Part shown: one piece after another, positions 53,615-61,854 of the stretch | Layout: the number at the start of each line of letters is the position of its first letter | Numbering within the stretch: the first letter of the stretch is position 1 | Assembly (NCBI RefSeq): GCF_900111945.1 | Contig: NZ_FOYO01000001.1 | Coordinates: 1,247,751-1,311,750 of the forward strand | Reading direction: 5' to 3' | DNA length: 64,000 nucleotides | Origin: Litoreibacter janthinus | GTDB lineage: Bacteria; Pseudomonadota; Alphaproteobacteria; Rhodobacterales; Rhodobacteraceae | Notes under the pieces: generated by a model | The model's input: the letters and a program-made list of their open reading frames with translations, nothing else | Databases searched by the model: none | Told to the model about the DNA's origin: nothing | Translations under genes and position numbers: made by a program

Positions 53615-54748
53615 ATGGCGAGATACGGTGGCATTGGCGGCATCGGAGGCATTGGTGGCATCGGCGGGATCGGTGGTATTGGTGGCATCGGGGGAATTGG
53701 CGGCATCGGCGGGATCGGTGGGTCCGGCCTTGGCGGCTTCCTCGGGGCAGGGGCCGTTGGGGCCTACGATCAGGCGTTGACTGTCGGCTTGCAGACCACA
53801 GCCGAAGGCATTGAACATGTCACCAGCGAAGGACCGGCACCGGTTCCAACGCAATTGCCAGAAAACTCCACCGCGAACTTGGCACGCTCGGCAGATTGGG
53901 TGCGCGGCTCCCTCTATCTGACCGACTTCGTGAAAGACATCGGCAGCGCAGTGGTGGGCGATCAGGTGTCCCTGAGCTTTGAAGGGCAGAACCTCGTCTC
54001 CATCAATCGCCCGTCAGCTTCTTTGCTGTCGGAACAAGCAAAGTTCGTGCGCGACTATGCCGACCTACGGGCCGACCGCGCGGCGGAAATCACCAGCCAG
54101 CTGGGTTTCCCGACAGAGTATTTCGCCATGATCTTGGCGCTGCATCCCGCACATAACCGCTACACGCTGGAGCTGATCACTGTGACGCAGCTGATGTGCG
54201 CTCATCTGGCGATGATGGCGAAATACGCGCTGGCCATCCGGCGTCCCGACCAGGTGGACACGCGTATCTTGCCAATGATCGCTACACCCGGCCACGGCAG
54301 CTTCCCGTCTGCTCATGCGACCGAAGCCTACGGCGTCGCTACCGTGATGCTTGGGTTGATGGACGCATGGCAAAGCTTTGCAGACAGCACCGATCGCCGT
54401 GCATTGGTCAAACAACTTGCCAACCGCATCGCGGTAAACCGTACGGTCGCGGGCGTTCACTATCCGATGGATACTTGGGCTGGCGCGTCGCTCGGCCAAG
54501 CGATCGGCGGGGCTATCCTAGGTCGCTGTAGTGCCACTCAAGACGCCAAGTCGATTACCTACACCCCGCAGAACACAGACTTTTTCGGCCACGATTTCGA
54601 GGCTCTCATTGCGGGTGAAACCGTGCCAACCGACTACGGCGTTCAGATTGGTTCAGGCGTTCAGTCCACTCCGTCCGACCTGTTCGGGTGGCTCTGGCAT
54701 AAAGCCCTGCAAGAGGCGCACACGGCCCAGAACGGGGCAATCGCCTGA
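53615..54748 (+). CDS. Vanadium haloperoxidase / PAP2-like protein with N-terminal (Gly-Gly-Ile)10 repeat
   Basis: A 377-residue protein. Residues 5-34 are ten perfect GGI triplets followed by GGSGLGGFLGAGAVGAY. The C-terminal half carries the full acid phosphatase/vanadium haloperoxidase signature: K203 x6 R210 P211, P231-S-A-H234 and N275-R276 x5 H282 x3 D286. This binds phosphate or vanadate. There is no Sec signal and no clear membrane bundle, so it resembles soluble haloperoxidases more than lipid phosphatases. The gene is 19 bases after the regulator and its stop overlaps the subtilase start (TGATG). The function of the repeat is unknown; such GGX runs can adopt polyglycine-II helices. 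Confidence 0.82.
   Translation: MARYGGIGGIGGIGGIGGIGGIGGIGGIGGIGGIGGSGLGGFLGAGAVGAYDQALTVGLQTTAEGIEHVTSEGPAPVPTQLPENSTANLARSADWVRGSLYLTDFVKDIGSAVVGDQVSLSFEGQNLVSINRPSASLLSEQAKFVRDYADLRADRAAEITSQLGFPTEYFAMILALHPAHNRYTLELITVTQLMCAHLAMMAKYALAIRRPDQVDTRILPMIATPGHGSFPSAHATEAYGVATVMLGLMDAWQSFADSTDRRALVKQLANRIAVNRTVAGVHYPMDTWAGASLGQAIGGAILGRCSATQDAKSITYTPQNTDFFGHDFEALIAGETVPTDYGVQIGSGVQSTPSDLFGWLWHKALQEAHTAQNGAIA
53627..53716 (+). repeat. In-frame GGI codon repeat (10 x 9 bases)
   Basis: Ten successive 9-base units encode Gly-Gly-Ile. Third codon positions vary freely (GGC, GGT, GGA, GGG; ATT, ATC), so the protein repeat has been kept while the DNA drifted. That argues against a recent slippage artefact and for selection on the peptide. 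Confidence 0.95.
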
Positions 54749-56880
54749 TGCCACAACGCGTCTGGCAATACACGGGCCCCTACGAGCGATGGGTCTTCGG
54801 CCAAAACTTGGGCCGCCCCTTCAGCTTTCCAGCAATACGGAACTGGAGCTCACGCTACTTTGCGGCGCTGATGGACAGCCCCGCGCCCCTGCCGAACGTG
54901 TCCACAGTCAAATTCACTGCCGAACCAGGCGCTCAGGTGGAGCGTGTAGATGTCCGCTACCCGCCTTTGTGGAACAACGGGCAAGGCCTCAGCGTGCGCC
55001 CGTTCTGCTTTTATGACCCGATCGCGGAAGAAGACCCGACGCCGGACAGCATCGGTGATTGGATCGATTTGTTATTAGAGCTTCTTGATCAATTCACCGA
55101 AGCGCTGGACGCGGACACGGGCCGTCCGTCTCGGGCCCGCTACCGGATCAATTTTCCGATCAATCCGAAGTCTTGGACACAAGACTATGACGCCACGCGC
55201 GCGGTGGAAGGATATGTCCCGCAGACGGAAGCACCCAAGGCGATTATCGCAGTCATTGATGACGGCATCCCGTTTGCCAACCGCACCTATCTAAACAGCG
55301 CGGGCAAAACGCGGGTCAGCAATTGCTGGCTGCAATCCGCACGCAGTCCCGGGCCGGGCGCAGTGCCGTTCGGGCGTGAACTCAGCAACGGACAGATCGA
55401 CGGTTTACGTGCAACGCATGGTCGCGACGAACGCGCGATTTACACTGCCGCTGGTGCAATTGATGCGGACCTGCCGGAAATGGGCACCTATCTGCTGCGC
55501 GAAACCACACACGGCGCGCATATCATGTCCATGGCCGCGGGGCAGACACTGGGGCGGGCCGAAGAGCCGTCTCAAGACGACATCGAGATCATTGCCGTCC
55601 AGTTACCCAACACCATCGCGTGGGACACGTCGGGCTTCGGCAAAGAGATGTATATGCTCTCGGCCCTCCATTACGTGTTCGAGCGTGCCAAACGCATCGC
55701 CGCGTCGCACGGTCTGGACGAGTTACCCTTGGTCATCAACTTCTCTTACGGGTGGTCCGGCGGGCGCCATGACGGCGAGTCCGAAATGGACACCGCGATG
55801 CAGGAACTGCTGGAGTCGCGCCGCGCCCTTGCTCCGACCTATTTGGTCATGCCCAGCGGCAATACCTATCTCGACAAAATGCACGCGAATTTCCAAGAGA
55901 GCGAATTCGTGGACGATGAATTCAGCATAGGCTGGCAGGTGCAACCCGACGACCGCACGTCCAGCTACGTAGAAATGTGGCTGCCCGAAGGGCTCGACCC
56001 TGAAGGCTACACATTCGAGGTTACCCCGCCACGTGGTATCACATTTGATGCCGCGCCTTCCCTGGCTTTGCGGGGTGCCCCGCGCTTCCCACGTGGAGAT
56101 CCGCGAAATTTTGCGAACCTCCGCATGGGCGGCGCGGTGGTGGGGCAAATGTCTGTCGACAAAAACCGTGGAACGCGGTGGCGGGCTATGGTCGCCTTGG
56201 CACCAAGCATGCCCCTTCCCATGCCCAATGATGACCCTGCACGCTGGGCACCGTCGGGGCGTTGGACGCTGACACTGAAGCGTACGGCCTCCGCTGAACG
56301 GCTTCCCGAAGGCAGCTACGTGAACATCTGGGCGCAACGCGACGACGACCCGTCTGAACTGAGAACCGGTGGGCGGCAAAGCTATCTTGTCGATCCGAAC
56401 CAAGGACCCACGCACAAGCCGGCCTTGCCGGAGTACAAGCAACCGCTGAGCCTCGTGCGCGGCTTTGGCAGCATGAATGGGGTGGCGAACGCTGATCTGG
56501 TCACGCGGGTTGCGGGCTATGTGCAAAGCACCGACCAGCCTGCGCCTTACTCATCGGCGGGTGGGCTGTTGAACACAGACGGGCCCGTTCCAGTGACATG
56601 GGGCCAGCATGTGGATATCTGTGCGGTGTCGGACCGCAGCCCGGTCCTTCCCGGAACAGTCGCTCAGGGCGTGTATTCGGGGGCGCGGTCCATCCTGATC
56701 GGGACGAGCGGTGCCGCGCCGCAAGTCGCACGCCAAATCGTGCGCGCACTTGCAGATGGATCGGATCCGATGTCCGGCTTGGCGCCGCAGACCTACGAGT
56801 TCGACAATCCGGTCAAGAACGTCCAACTCAAGGCGCGTTTGGGGGAGTTCAAAACACCATCCTTATGGGCTGGCGGATAG
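54748..56880 (+). CDS. Subtilisin-like (S8) serine protease without signal peptide
   Basis: A 710-residue protein with the S8 triad in order: Asp171 (IAVIDDGIPF), His255 (TTHGAHIMSMAAG), oxyanion Asn372 (VMPSGNTY) and Ser654 (GTSGAAPQVAR). About 160 residues precede the catalytic domain, and an insert of roughly 270 residues, partly beta-rich, lies between Asn and Ser. No Sec, Tat or lipoprotein signal and no membrane segment are visible, so it is either cytoplasmic or exported by another route. It overlaps the haloperoxidase-like gene by one base, implying coupled translation and a joint function, for example processing of the partner. Confidence 0.88.
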   Translation: MPQRVWQYTGPYERWVFGQNLGRPFSFPAIRNWSSRYFAALMDSPAPLPNVSTVKFTAEPGAQVERVDVRYPPLWNNGQGLSVRPFCFYDPIAEEDPTPDSIGDWIDLLLELLDQFTEALDADTGRPSRARYRINFPINPKSWTQDYDATRAVEGYVPQTEAPKAIIAVIDDGIPFANRTYLNSAGKTRVSNCWLQSARSPGPGAVPFGRELSNGQIDGLRATHGRDERAIYTAAGAIDADLPEMGTYLLRETTHGAHIMSMAAGQTLGRAEEPSQDDIEIIAVQLPNTIAWDTSGFGKEMYMLSALHYVFERAKRIAASHGLDELPLVINFSYGWSGGRHDGESEMDTAMQELLESRRALAPTYLVMPSGNTYLDKMHANFQESEFVDDEFSIGWQVQPDDRTSSYVEMWLPEGLDPEGYTFEVTPPRGITFDAAPSLALRGAPRFPRGDPRNFANLRMGGAVVGQMSVDKNRGTRWRAMVALAPSMPLPMPNDDPARWAPSGRWTLTLKRTASAERLPEGSYVNIWAQRDDDPSELRTGGRQSYLVDPNQGPTHKPALPEYKQPLSLVRGFGSMNGVANADLVTRVAGYVQSTDQPAPYSSAGGLLNTDGPVPVTWGQHVDICAVSDRSPVLPGTVAQGVYSGARSILIGTSGAAPQVARQIVRALADGSDPMSGLAPQTYEFDNPVKNVQLKARLGEFKTPSLWAGG

Positions 56881-56883
56881 ATC

Positions 56884-56915
56884 GTGAGGGGGGTAATCGC
56901 ATTTGTCCCCCTCAC
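56884..56915. terminator. Terminator-like hairpin after the subtilase gene
   Basis: GTGAGGGGG (56884-56892) pairs with CCCCCTCAC (56907-56915), three bases past the subtilase stop. No T-run follows. The remaining 120 bases up to the convergent gene show nothing else recognisable. Confidence 0.65.
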
Positions 56916-57039
56916 TAAAGCGATCACCTGGGCTATTTTGCCCAAGTGAGGGAGGGGCGCTCGGCGTCAATTACCCAGTGAGCCGCAGCTTTAGGCGAGG
57001 TTGTGCGCGCGTTTTAGTGTGGCGCTGGGTGCCCCTTTT

Positions 57040-57726
57040 CTAAAACTGAAAGCGATGCAATCCGCTGCCATGGGTGCGCAGCCAGTGTCGCGGGGCTTTA
57101 TACTCGGGCATCAGACTTTCCACATTCCCCCAAAACGCTGCGCTGTGGTTCATTTCGACCAGATGGGCGACCTCATGTGCGGCGACATAATCCAGCACCT
57201 CTACGGGAGCCAGAATCAGCCGCCACGAATACATCAGGTTCCCCTCAGAGGTGCATGATCCCCACCTAGACCGCGTGTCGCGTAGTGTGATTTTGCCGAA
57301 TGGGCGTCCAAGCTGCGTAGAATAGCGTGCGCTGGCCTCGGCAAGCCTGTCACGAGCCAAGGTCTTGAGCAGTGCACGCACCCGCGCGCCAGCCTTGTCA
57401 CTGCCCGGCGGCACCAGAATGTGGTCCTCCAGCAGCTTCACTGCACGTGTGCGGGTCTCGGCGACCAGACGGGGGCGGCCCTCAACTGGAATCACGGCAC
57501 CGGGTGCAATCCATGTGGTCTCCGGCTGCCGGTCCAGATGGCCGCGAATCCAGTCTTCCTTCGCACGCAGAAAGGCCTGTGCTTCGCGCAACGACGCGCG
57601 GCGAGGCAGAGTCAGGGAGACGCGGCCATCCACGCCCGACACCCGCAACGACATGCGTCGCGCCTGCGCTGAGTGCTTCAACGTGACGTCAATCGGGGGC
57701 TCTCCCAGTTGAATCGTTTCTGCCAT
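57040..57726 (-). CDS. SprT/YgjP-like zinc metallopeptidase
   Basis: A 228-residue protein. The start at 57726 is chosen over a much longer frame because it begins MAETIQLG with sense after it. The zinc-binding HEVAH (AAHEVAHLVEMNHSAAFW) and the preceding RDTRSRWGSCTSEGNLMYSWRL pattern (in part) are the hallmarks of the YgjP/DUF45 family. It is a stand-alone housekeeping-type gene in many alphaproteobacteria, and its substrate is not known. Confidence 0.9.
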   Translation of the reverse strand: MAETIQLGEPPIDVTLKHSAQARRMSLRVSGVDGRVSLTLPRRASLREAQAFLRAKEDWIRGHLDRQPETTWIAPGAVIPVEGRPRLVAETRTRAVKLLEDHILVPPGSDKAGARVRALLKTLARDRLAEASARYSTQLGRPFGKITLRDTRSRWGSCTSEGNLMYSWRLILAPVEVLDYVAAHEVAHLVEMNHSAAFWGNVESLMPEYKAPRHWLRTHGSGLHRFQF

Positions 57727-57904
57727 GACTTGTGTGCCTGCATTTTGCTGCTTAAGTCCGAAGGTAGCGCGGCCAATAAGCCATGGAAAGCAACAATGGG
57801 GGGAAAGCCTTTGACACGCCTTTCCCCATGTGGCAACTGGCTGCAATTCTGATATTCAACCGCATGTGCGCCTCAACTGGCTGCACCGATGAAAGAGGAC
57901 GATT

Positions 57905-58240
57905 ATGCCCAAGAAAGAATGGGGCGTTAAACGCGTTTGCCCAAGCTGCTCTACCCGGTTTTACGACCTGCAGAACGATCCGTTGACCTGCCCGTCTTGC
58001 GCCCACGAGTTCACGCTCGAAAGCCTGACCGGTAACAAATCCCGGACCATGCAGGCCGACAAGCCTGATGCACAGAACAAAGAAAACGAAGCAGACGATG
58101 CAGATGAGGTCATCTTGGAAGATGACGAGGAAGAAGTTGACGCCGATCTGGGCGACGACATCCTTGAAGATGACGACGATGATGACACCGTCAGCCTCGA
58201 CGAGCTGGCCGATGTGGCCTCGGACGACGACGATAGCTAA
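57905..58240 (+). CDS. TIGR02300-family zinc-ribbon protein with acidic tail
   Basis: A 111-residue protein. The N-terminus WGVKRVCPSCSTRFYDL with a second CPSC pair (LTCPSCAHEF) forms a zinc ribbon; the C-terminal half is dominated by Asp and Glu (EDDEEEVDADLGDDILEDDD). This is a conserved alphaproteobacterial family of unknown function and usually sits beside a tRNA or aroA. Here tRNA-Ala follows. Confidence 0.92.
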   Translation: MPKKEWGVKRVCPSCSTRFYDLQNDPLTCPSCAHEFTLESLTGNKSRTMQADKPDAQNKENEADDADEVILEDDEEEVDADLGDDILEDDDDDDTVSLDELADVASDDDDS

Positions 58241-58267
58241 TTAGTGGGGCGCGGTTGGATTTTTCTC

Positions 58268-58296
58268 TTGAACTGATCCCCGCGCCCTTCTAGATA
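58268..58296 (+). promoter_or_regulatory. Likely promoter of tRNA-Ala
   Basis: TTGAAC (58268-58273) and TAGATA (58291-58296) are separated by 17 bases and lie 28 bases before the mature tRNA. The match to consensus is partial. Confidence 0.45.
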
Positions 58297-58324
58297 CCAC
58301 CTCGCAACCGCAGGGTTGCAGTTT

Positions 58325-58400
58325 GGGGCCTTAGCTCAGCTGGGAGAGCGCCTGCATGGCATGCAGGAGGTCAGCGGTTCGATCCCGCTAGGCTCCACCA
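58325..58400 (+). tRNA. tRNA-Ala (anticodon GGC)
   Basis: A 76-base tRNA with encoded CCA. The acceptor stem GGGGCCT pairs with AGGCTCC. The anticodon stem CCTGC/GCAGG encloses the loop ATGGCAT, giving anticodon GGC. The T-arm has GGTTCGATCC. It sits between the TIGR02300 gene and the sugar ABC locus, and I see no duplicated tRNA end nearby that would mark an integrated element. Confidence 0.97.
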
Positions 58401-58475
58401 AACACCCTTTATAAGTAAGATAGACGTCTGGCCTGACAATGCGTCGGGCATTGTGCGTTTCCGCCAAGTCGGTGT

Positions 58476-59534
58476 TTACCTGATGCGCGCTTCGCTCGCG
58501 CGATCGAAGAGCATCGCGCGTTCGACCGGAAATTTGAGGCCGACGCGTGCGCCTTCTTGCGAGCGGTCATCGCCGCGCTCTTCTACGATGATCTTTTCAC
58601 CCGTGTCGGAGAGCAGATGCGCATAAGACACGCCACCCAAGGCTTCCGTCATGTCGACCATGTGCGTGTCACCTTTCGGGTCGATTTCCAAATGCTCGGG
58701 CCTAATCCCGAACGACACCTCGGTGCCATCAGAAGGCGTGTTAAGCGGCAGCTTGAAGCTGCCATTAAGTGCAGAAATTTCAACGGCACCTTGCTTGATA
58801 GTGCCGTCAAGGAAGTTCATCGCGGGCGAGCCGATGAAACCCGCCACGAACTTGTTGTCAGGGTTGCGATACAGATCAAGTGGCGCGCCGACCTGTTCGA
58901 TATGACCCGCCCGCAGAACAACGATCTTGTCTGCCAGTGTCATGGCTTCGACTTGATCGTGCGTCACATAGATCATCGTCGCGCCGATTTCCTTGTGAAG
59001 CCGCGCAATCTCCACGCGCATCTCCACTCGAAGCTCTGCATCAAGGTTGGAGAGGGGCTCGTCGAACAAGAAAACTTCGGGGCCGCGCACAATGGCCCGT
59101 CCGATGGACACCCGTTGGCGTTGACCGCCCGACAGCGCAGAGGGCTTGCGGTTGAGATAGTCTTCAAGTTTCAGGATGCGGGTCGCCTCTGCCACTTTCT
59201 CCGCGATCTCTGCCTTGGGGTGGCCGTTCATTTTCAGCCCAAATCCCATGTTGTCACGCACCGTCATGTGCGGGTAGAGCGCATAGGTCTGGAAAACCAT
59301 GGCCACGCCACGTTCCGCTGGATCCATGCCGGTGACGTCCCGTGTGCCGATGCCAATCGCGCCTTCGGTTGTTTCCTCTAGTCCCGCCACCATACGCAGC
59401 AAGGTTGACTTGCCACAGCCGGACGGGCCGACAAACACGCAGAACTCGCCATCGTTGATTTCAAGGTCGATCCCATGGATGACCTGAACGTCGCCATAGC
59501 GCTTGATTACGTTTTTCAGCGTTACACCTGACAT
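58476..59534 (-). CDS. Sugar ABC transporter ATP-binding protein (UgpC/MsmK/MalK type)
   Basis: A 352-residue ATPase: Walker A GPSGCGKST, signature LSGGQRQRVSIGRA, Walker B VFLFDEPLSNLDAELR, then a C-terminal TOBE/regulatory domain (FGIRPEHLEI). It lies four bases after the IclR gene on the minus strand, divergent from the binding protein and permeases, and very likely energises that transporter. ATPases of this type can serve several sugar systems. Confidence 0.94.
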   Translation of the reverse strand: MSGVTLKNVIKRYGDVQVIHGIDLEINDGEFCVFVGPSGCGKSTLLRMVAGLEETTEGAIGIGTRDVTGMDPAERGVAMVFQTYALYPHMTVRDNMGFGLKMNGHPKAEIAEKVAEATRILKLEDYLNRKPSALSGGQRQRVSIGRAIVRGPEVFLFDEPLSNLDAELRVEMRVEIARLHKEIGATMIYVTHDQVEAMTLADKIVVLRAGHIEQVGAPLDLYRNPDNKFVAGFIGSPAMNFLDGTIKQGAVEISALNGSFKLPLNTPSDGTEVSFGIRPEHLEIDPKGDTHMVDMTEALGGVSYAHLLSDTGEKIIVEERGDDRSQEGARVGLKFPVERAMLFDRASEARIR

Positions 59535-59538
59535 GATC

Positions 59539-60348
59539 TCAGCTCCCCATTGGTTCTTTAGATTTCTGTTCGACAGGGAAGCGCCAATGCTCCGCTGTTT
59601 CGGCTATCGTGTCGGCGGCCTGACGCATCTTGGGGGCCAAGGCCTCCAACTTGTCTAGCGACGTGCGCGAAGTTGTGCTGGTGACCGAGATCGCCCCGAT
59701 TACCCGCTTGCTGTGGGTTAAAATGGGCATCGCAATGCAGATGATCCCCGGTTCGTGTTCTTCGCGGTCAAAGGCGTAGCCGCGCGCCCGAATATTCGTG
59801 AGCTCTTCGGTCAGCTTCTCGACGCTTGCCAGTGTGTGCGGTGTGAACCGGTGGTAGGACTGCTGGTCCAACGCGCGTTGCAATTCGCCGTCCGGTAAGA
59901 ATGCCAGCATGGCCTTGCCTACGCCTGTGCAATAGGCGGGGCCGACTTTACCTGCTTGCGAGAACATTTCGACAGGGCGGTGGGCGTTTCGCTTGTCGAC
60001 GTAAAGCACCTGCGCGTTGTCGAGCTGCGCCAGGTGAATTGTTTCGCCTATAGATTTGCTCAGCGCGTCAAGAATGGGCCGCGCAACAGGGGCCAGAGAC
60101 GATTGTGTCCAAGCCGCGTGCGCCAGCCGCACAAGACGAATACCCAGCGAATAGGTCTGGAGCACGTCGTCATAGGTCAGCATCCCTTCGGAGCGGAGCG
60201 TTTGCAGCATCCGGTAGAGCGTGCCCTTGGGATAGGGAGACGTTTCAAGGAGTTCATTCAGCCGTACCGGCCGTTCGAACGAGGCGACCTGATCCAGCAC
60301 GCACAGCGCCTTCTTTACGGTTCCGCTGGCCGTTTGCGCACTTTGCAT
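59539..60348 (-). CDS. IclR-family transcriptional regulator
   Basis: A 269-residue regulator. The ATG at 60348 (MQSAQTASGTVKKAL) is preceded by GGAGGAGAG, so the longer frame to 60405 is rejected. The N-terminal winged helix covers about 10-75 (TSPYPKGTLYRMLQTLRSEGML) and the C-terminal IclR effector domain covers 85-250 (VGKAMLAFLPDGEL; YAFDREEHEPGIICIAMPI, in part). It is divergent from the sugar-binding protein gene, with candidate operator repeats between. Confidence 0.92.
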   Translation of the reverse strand: MQSAQTASGTVKKALCVLDQVASFERPVRLNELLETSPYPKGTLYRMLQTLRSEGMLTYDDVLQTYSLGIRLVRLAHAAWTQSSLAPVARPILDALSKSIGETIHLAQLDNAQVLYVDKRNAHRPVEMFSQAGKVGPAYCTGVGKAMLAFLPDGELQRALDQQSYHRFTPHTLASVEKLTEELTNIRARGYAFDREEHEPGIICIAMPILTHSKRVIGAISVTSTTSRTSLDKLEALAPKMRQAADTIAETAEHWRFPVEQKSKEPMGS

Positions 60349-60426
60349 TTCTGGTCTCTCCTCCCGGCTTCGATGGGTTCCAGCCGGCGAAGCTTCTATT
60401 GACAAAGTTAGTCGATTCGTGGTCTC

Positions 60427-60463
60427 GTTTCAATATATAAACTGTCATTTCATTATTTGAAAC
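60427..60463. promoter_or_regulatory. Candidate IclR operator
   Basis: GTTTCAA (60427-60433) and TTGAAAC (60457-60463) form an inverted repeat around an AT-rich spacer, and GTTTCAATATATAAAC (60427-60442) is itself a near-palindrome. They lie just upstream of the sugar-binding protein gene, in the divergent IclR gap. Confidence 0.45.
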
Positions 60464-60479
60464 ACCAAGGGAGGACACC

Positions 60480-61745
60480 ATGCGTTTCACTTATAAGGCG
60501 TCAGTTGCTGCGCTATCGACGGCTGCCATCATGGCGGGCGGCACGTTCAGTGCATCGGCTCAGCAATTGACCGGCGATCTCAAGATTTTCTCCGACATGT
60601 CAAACCCCGCGCCGCGAGCGACGATGGAAGGCATGGCGGCGCGCTTCGGCGAAATGCACCCCGATCTGAACATCGAGCTGACCATCATCGACCGCGAAGC
60701 GTATAAAACCCAGATCCGCAACTTTCTGACGGCAAACACGCCGGATGTTGCCAATTGGTACGCAGCCAACCGTATGCGTCCTTACGTCGATGCAGGTCTG
60801 TTCGAAGATGTCTCGGATGTCTGGGAAGGGCAGCTGAGCGAAGAGCTGGCCTCCACCAAGGGCGCGATGACGCTCGATGGCAAGCAATGGGGTGTTCCGT
60901 ACACCTACTACCAATGGGGCGTTTATTACCGCAAAGACATCTACGAAGAGCTGGGCTTGAGCGAACCTGCAACCTTCGAGGAAGAGCTGGCGAACTGCCA
61001 AAAGATCGTCGATTCCGGTCGCACTTGCTACACTCTGGGCTCCAAGTTCCTATGGACCGCTGGCGGCTGGTTTGACTACCTCAACATGCGCACCAACGGC
61101 TACGACTTCCACTCCGCCCTGCTCGCAGGCGAGAAGAAGTGGGATAGCGAAGAGGTTCGCGCGACCTTCGCCAACTGGCGCACGCTGCTCGACATGGGCG
61201 CGTTCATCGAAAACCACACCTCCTACAGCTATCAGGAGTCCCTGCCGTTCCTAGCTCAGGGCGATAGCGCTGCGATCCTGATCGGCAACTTCGCCGTGGC
61301 TCCGCTGCGCGACGCTGGCCTGACCGATGACCAGTTGGACTTCTACCAGTTTCCTGCGATCACCGAAGGCGTCGCAATGGCGGAAGATGCGCCAACAGAC
61401 ACCTTCCACATCCCGTCAGGTGCTTCGAATAAAGAAGCTGCCAAGGCATTCCTGAAGTTTGTGGTCTCAGCCGAGAACCAGACCATGATCAACGCGGGCG
61501 ACGCGTTGGGCCAGCTTCCAGTAAACTCCAAGTCTTCTGTGGATGACGACAAGTTCCTGAAAGAAGGCTTCGCTATGCTGTCGTCCAATTCGCCCGGTGG
61601 CGTCGCACAGTTTTTCGATCGTGACGCTCCGGCTGAAATGGCCAAAGTCGGCATGGAGGGTCTGCAGGAGTTCATGGTGCGTCCTGACAATTTGGACGCG
61701 ATACTGGCCCGTTTGGACAAGGCCGCAGAGCGTATTTACAAGTAA
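60480..61745 (+). CDS. Sugar ABC transporter substrate-binding protein
   Basis: A 421-residue family 1 extracellular binding protein with signal peptide (1-29, ending ASAQ) and the MalE-like beginning LKIFSDMSNPAPRATMEGMAARFGEMHPD (in part). A strong AGGGAGGAC ribosome site precedes the ATG. The gene leads an operon with two permeases and an alpha-galactosidase-like gene, so the ligand is probably an alpha-galactoside. Confidence 0.93.
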   Translation: MRFTYKASVAALSTAAIMAGGTFSASAQQLTGDLKIFSDMSNPAPRATMEGMAARFGEMHPDLNIELTIIDREAYKTQIRNFLTANTPDVANWYAANRMRPYVDAGLFEDVSDVWEGQLSEELASTKGAMTLDGKQWGVPYTYYQWGVYYRKDIYEELGLSEPATFEEELANCQKIVDSGRTCYTLGSKFLWTAGGWFDYLNMRTNGYDFHSALLAGEKKWDSEEVRATFANWRTLLDMGAFIENHTSYSYQESLPFLAQGDSAAILIGNFAVAPLRDAGLTDDQLDFYQFPAITEGVAMAEDAPTDTFHIPSGASNKEAAKAFLKFVVSAENQTMINAGDALGQLPVNSKSSVDDDKFLKEGFAMLSSNSPGGVAQFFDRDAPAEMAKVGMEGLQEFMVRPDNLDAILARLDKAAERIYK

Positions 61746-61749
61746 CGCC

Positions 61750-61784
61750 GATTTGGGGGCGGGCGGATCGTCCGCCCCCAAATC
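61750..61784 (+). terminator. Intercistronic hairpin after the sugar-binding protein gene
   Basis: GATTTGGGGGCGG (61750-61762) pairs perfectly with CCGCCCCCAAATC (61772-61784). Such stems after binding-protein genes usually keep that message abundant relative to the permeases. Confidence 0.78.
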
Positions 61785-61854
61785 TCTGCGCATCTGCATC
61801 ACCCGATCGAGCCGCGCCCGTCGTGTTTTGGCGCCCTAGCGAAACGAGGTTCCC

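Noticed and set aside
53279..53854. Minus-strand frame with a repetitive Asp/Ala/Asn/Thr stretch opposite the GGI repeat
   Set aside because: The repetitive look is just the complement of the GGI codons; the plus-strand frame continues into a recognisable enzyme.
55723..56526. 267-codon minus-strand frame within the subtilase gene
   Set aside because: The subtilase frame has a complete catalytic triad; the antisense frame is low-complexity and has no ribosome site.
58325..58400. tRNA-Ala as an integration site for a mobile element
   Set aside because: No integrase, no repeated tRNA 3' end and no foreign-looking gene block beside it.
58557..59381. 274-codon plus-strand frame opposite the sugar ABC ATPase
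   Set aside because: It is antisense to an ATPase with all nucleotide-binding motifs, and its translation resembles nothing.
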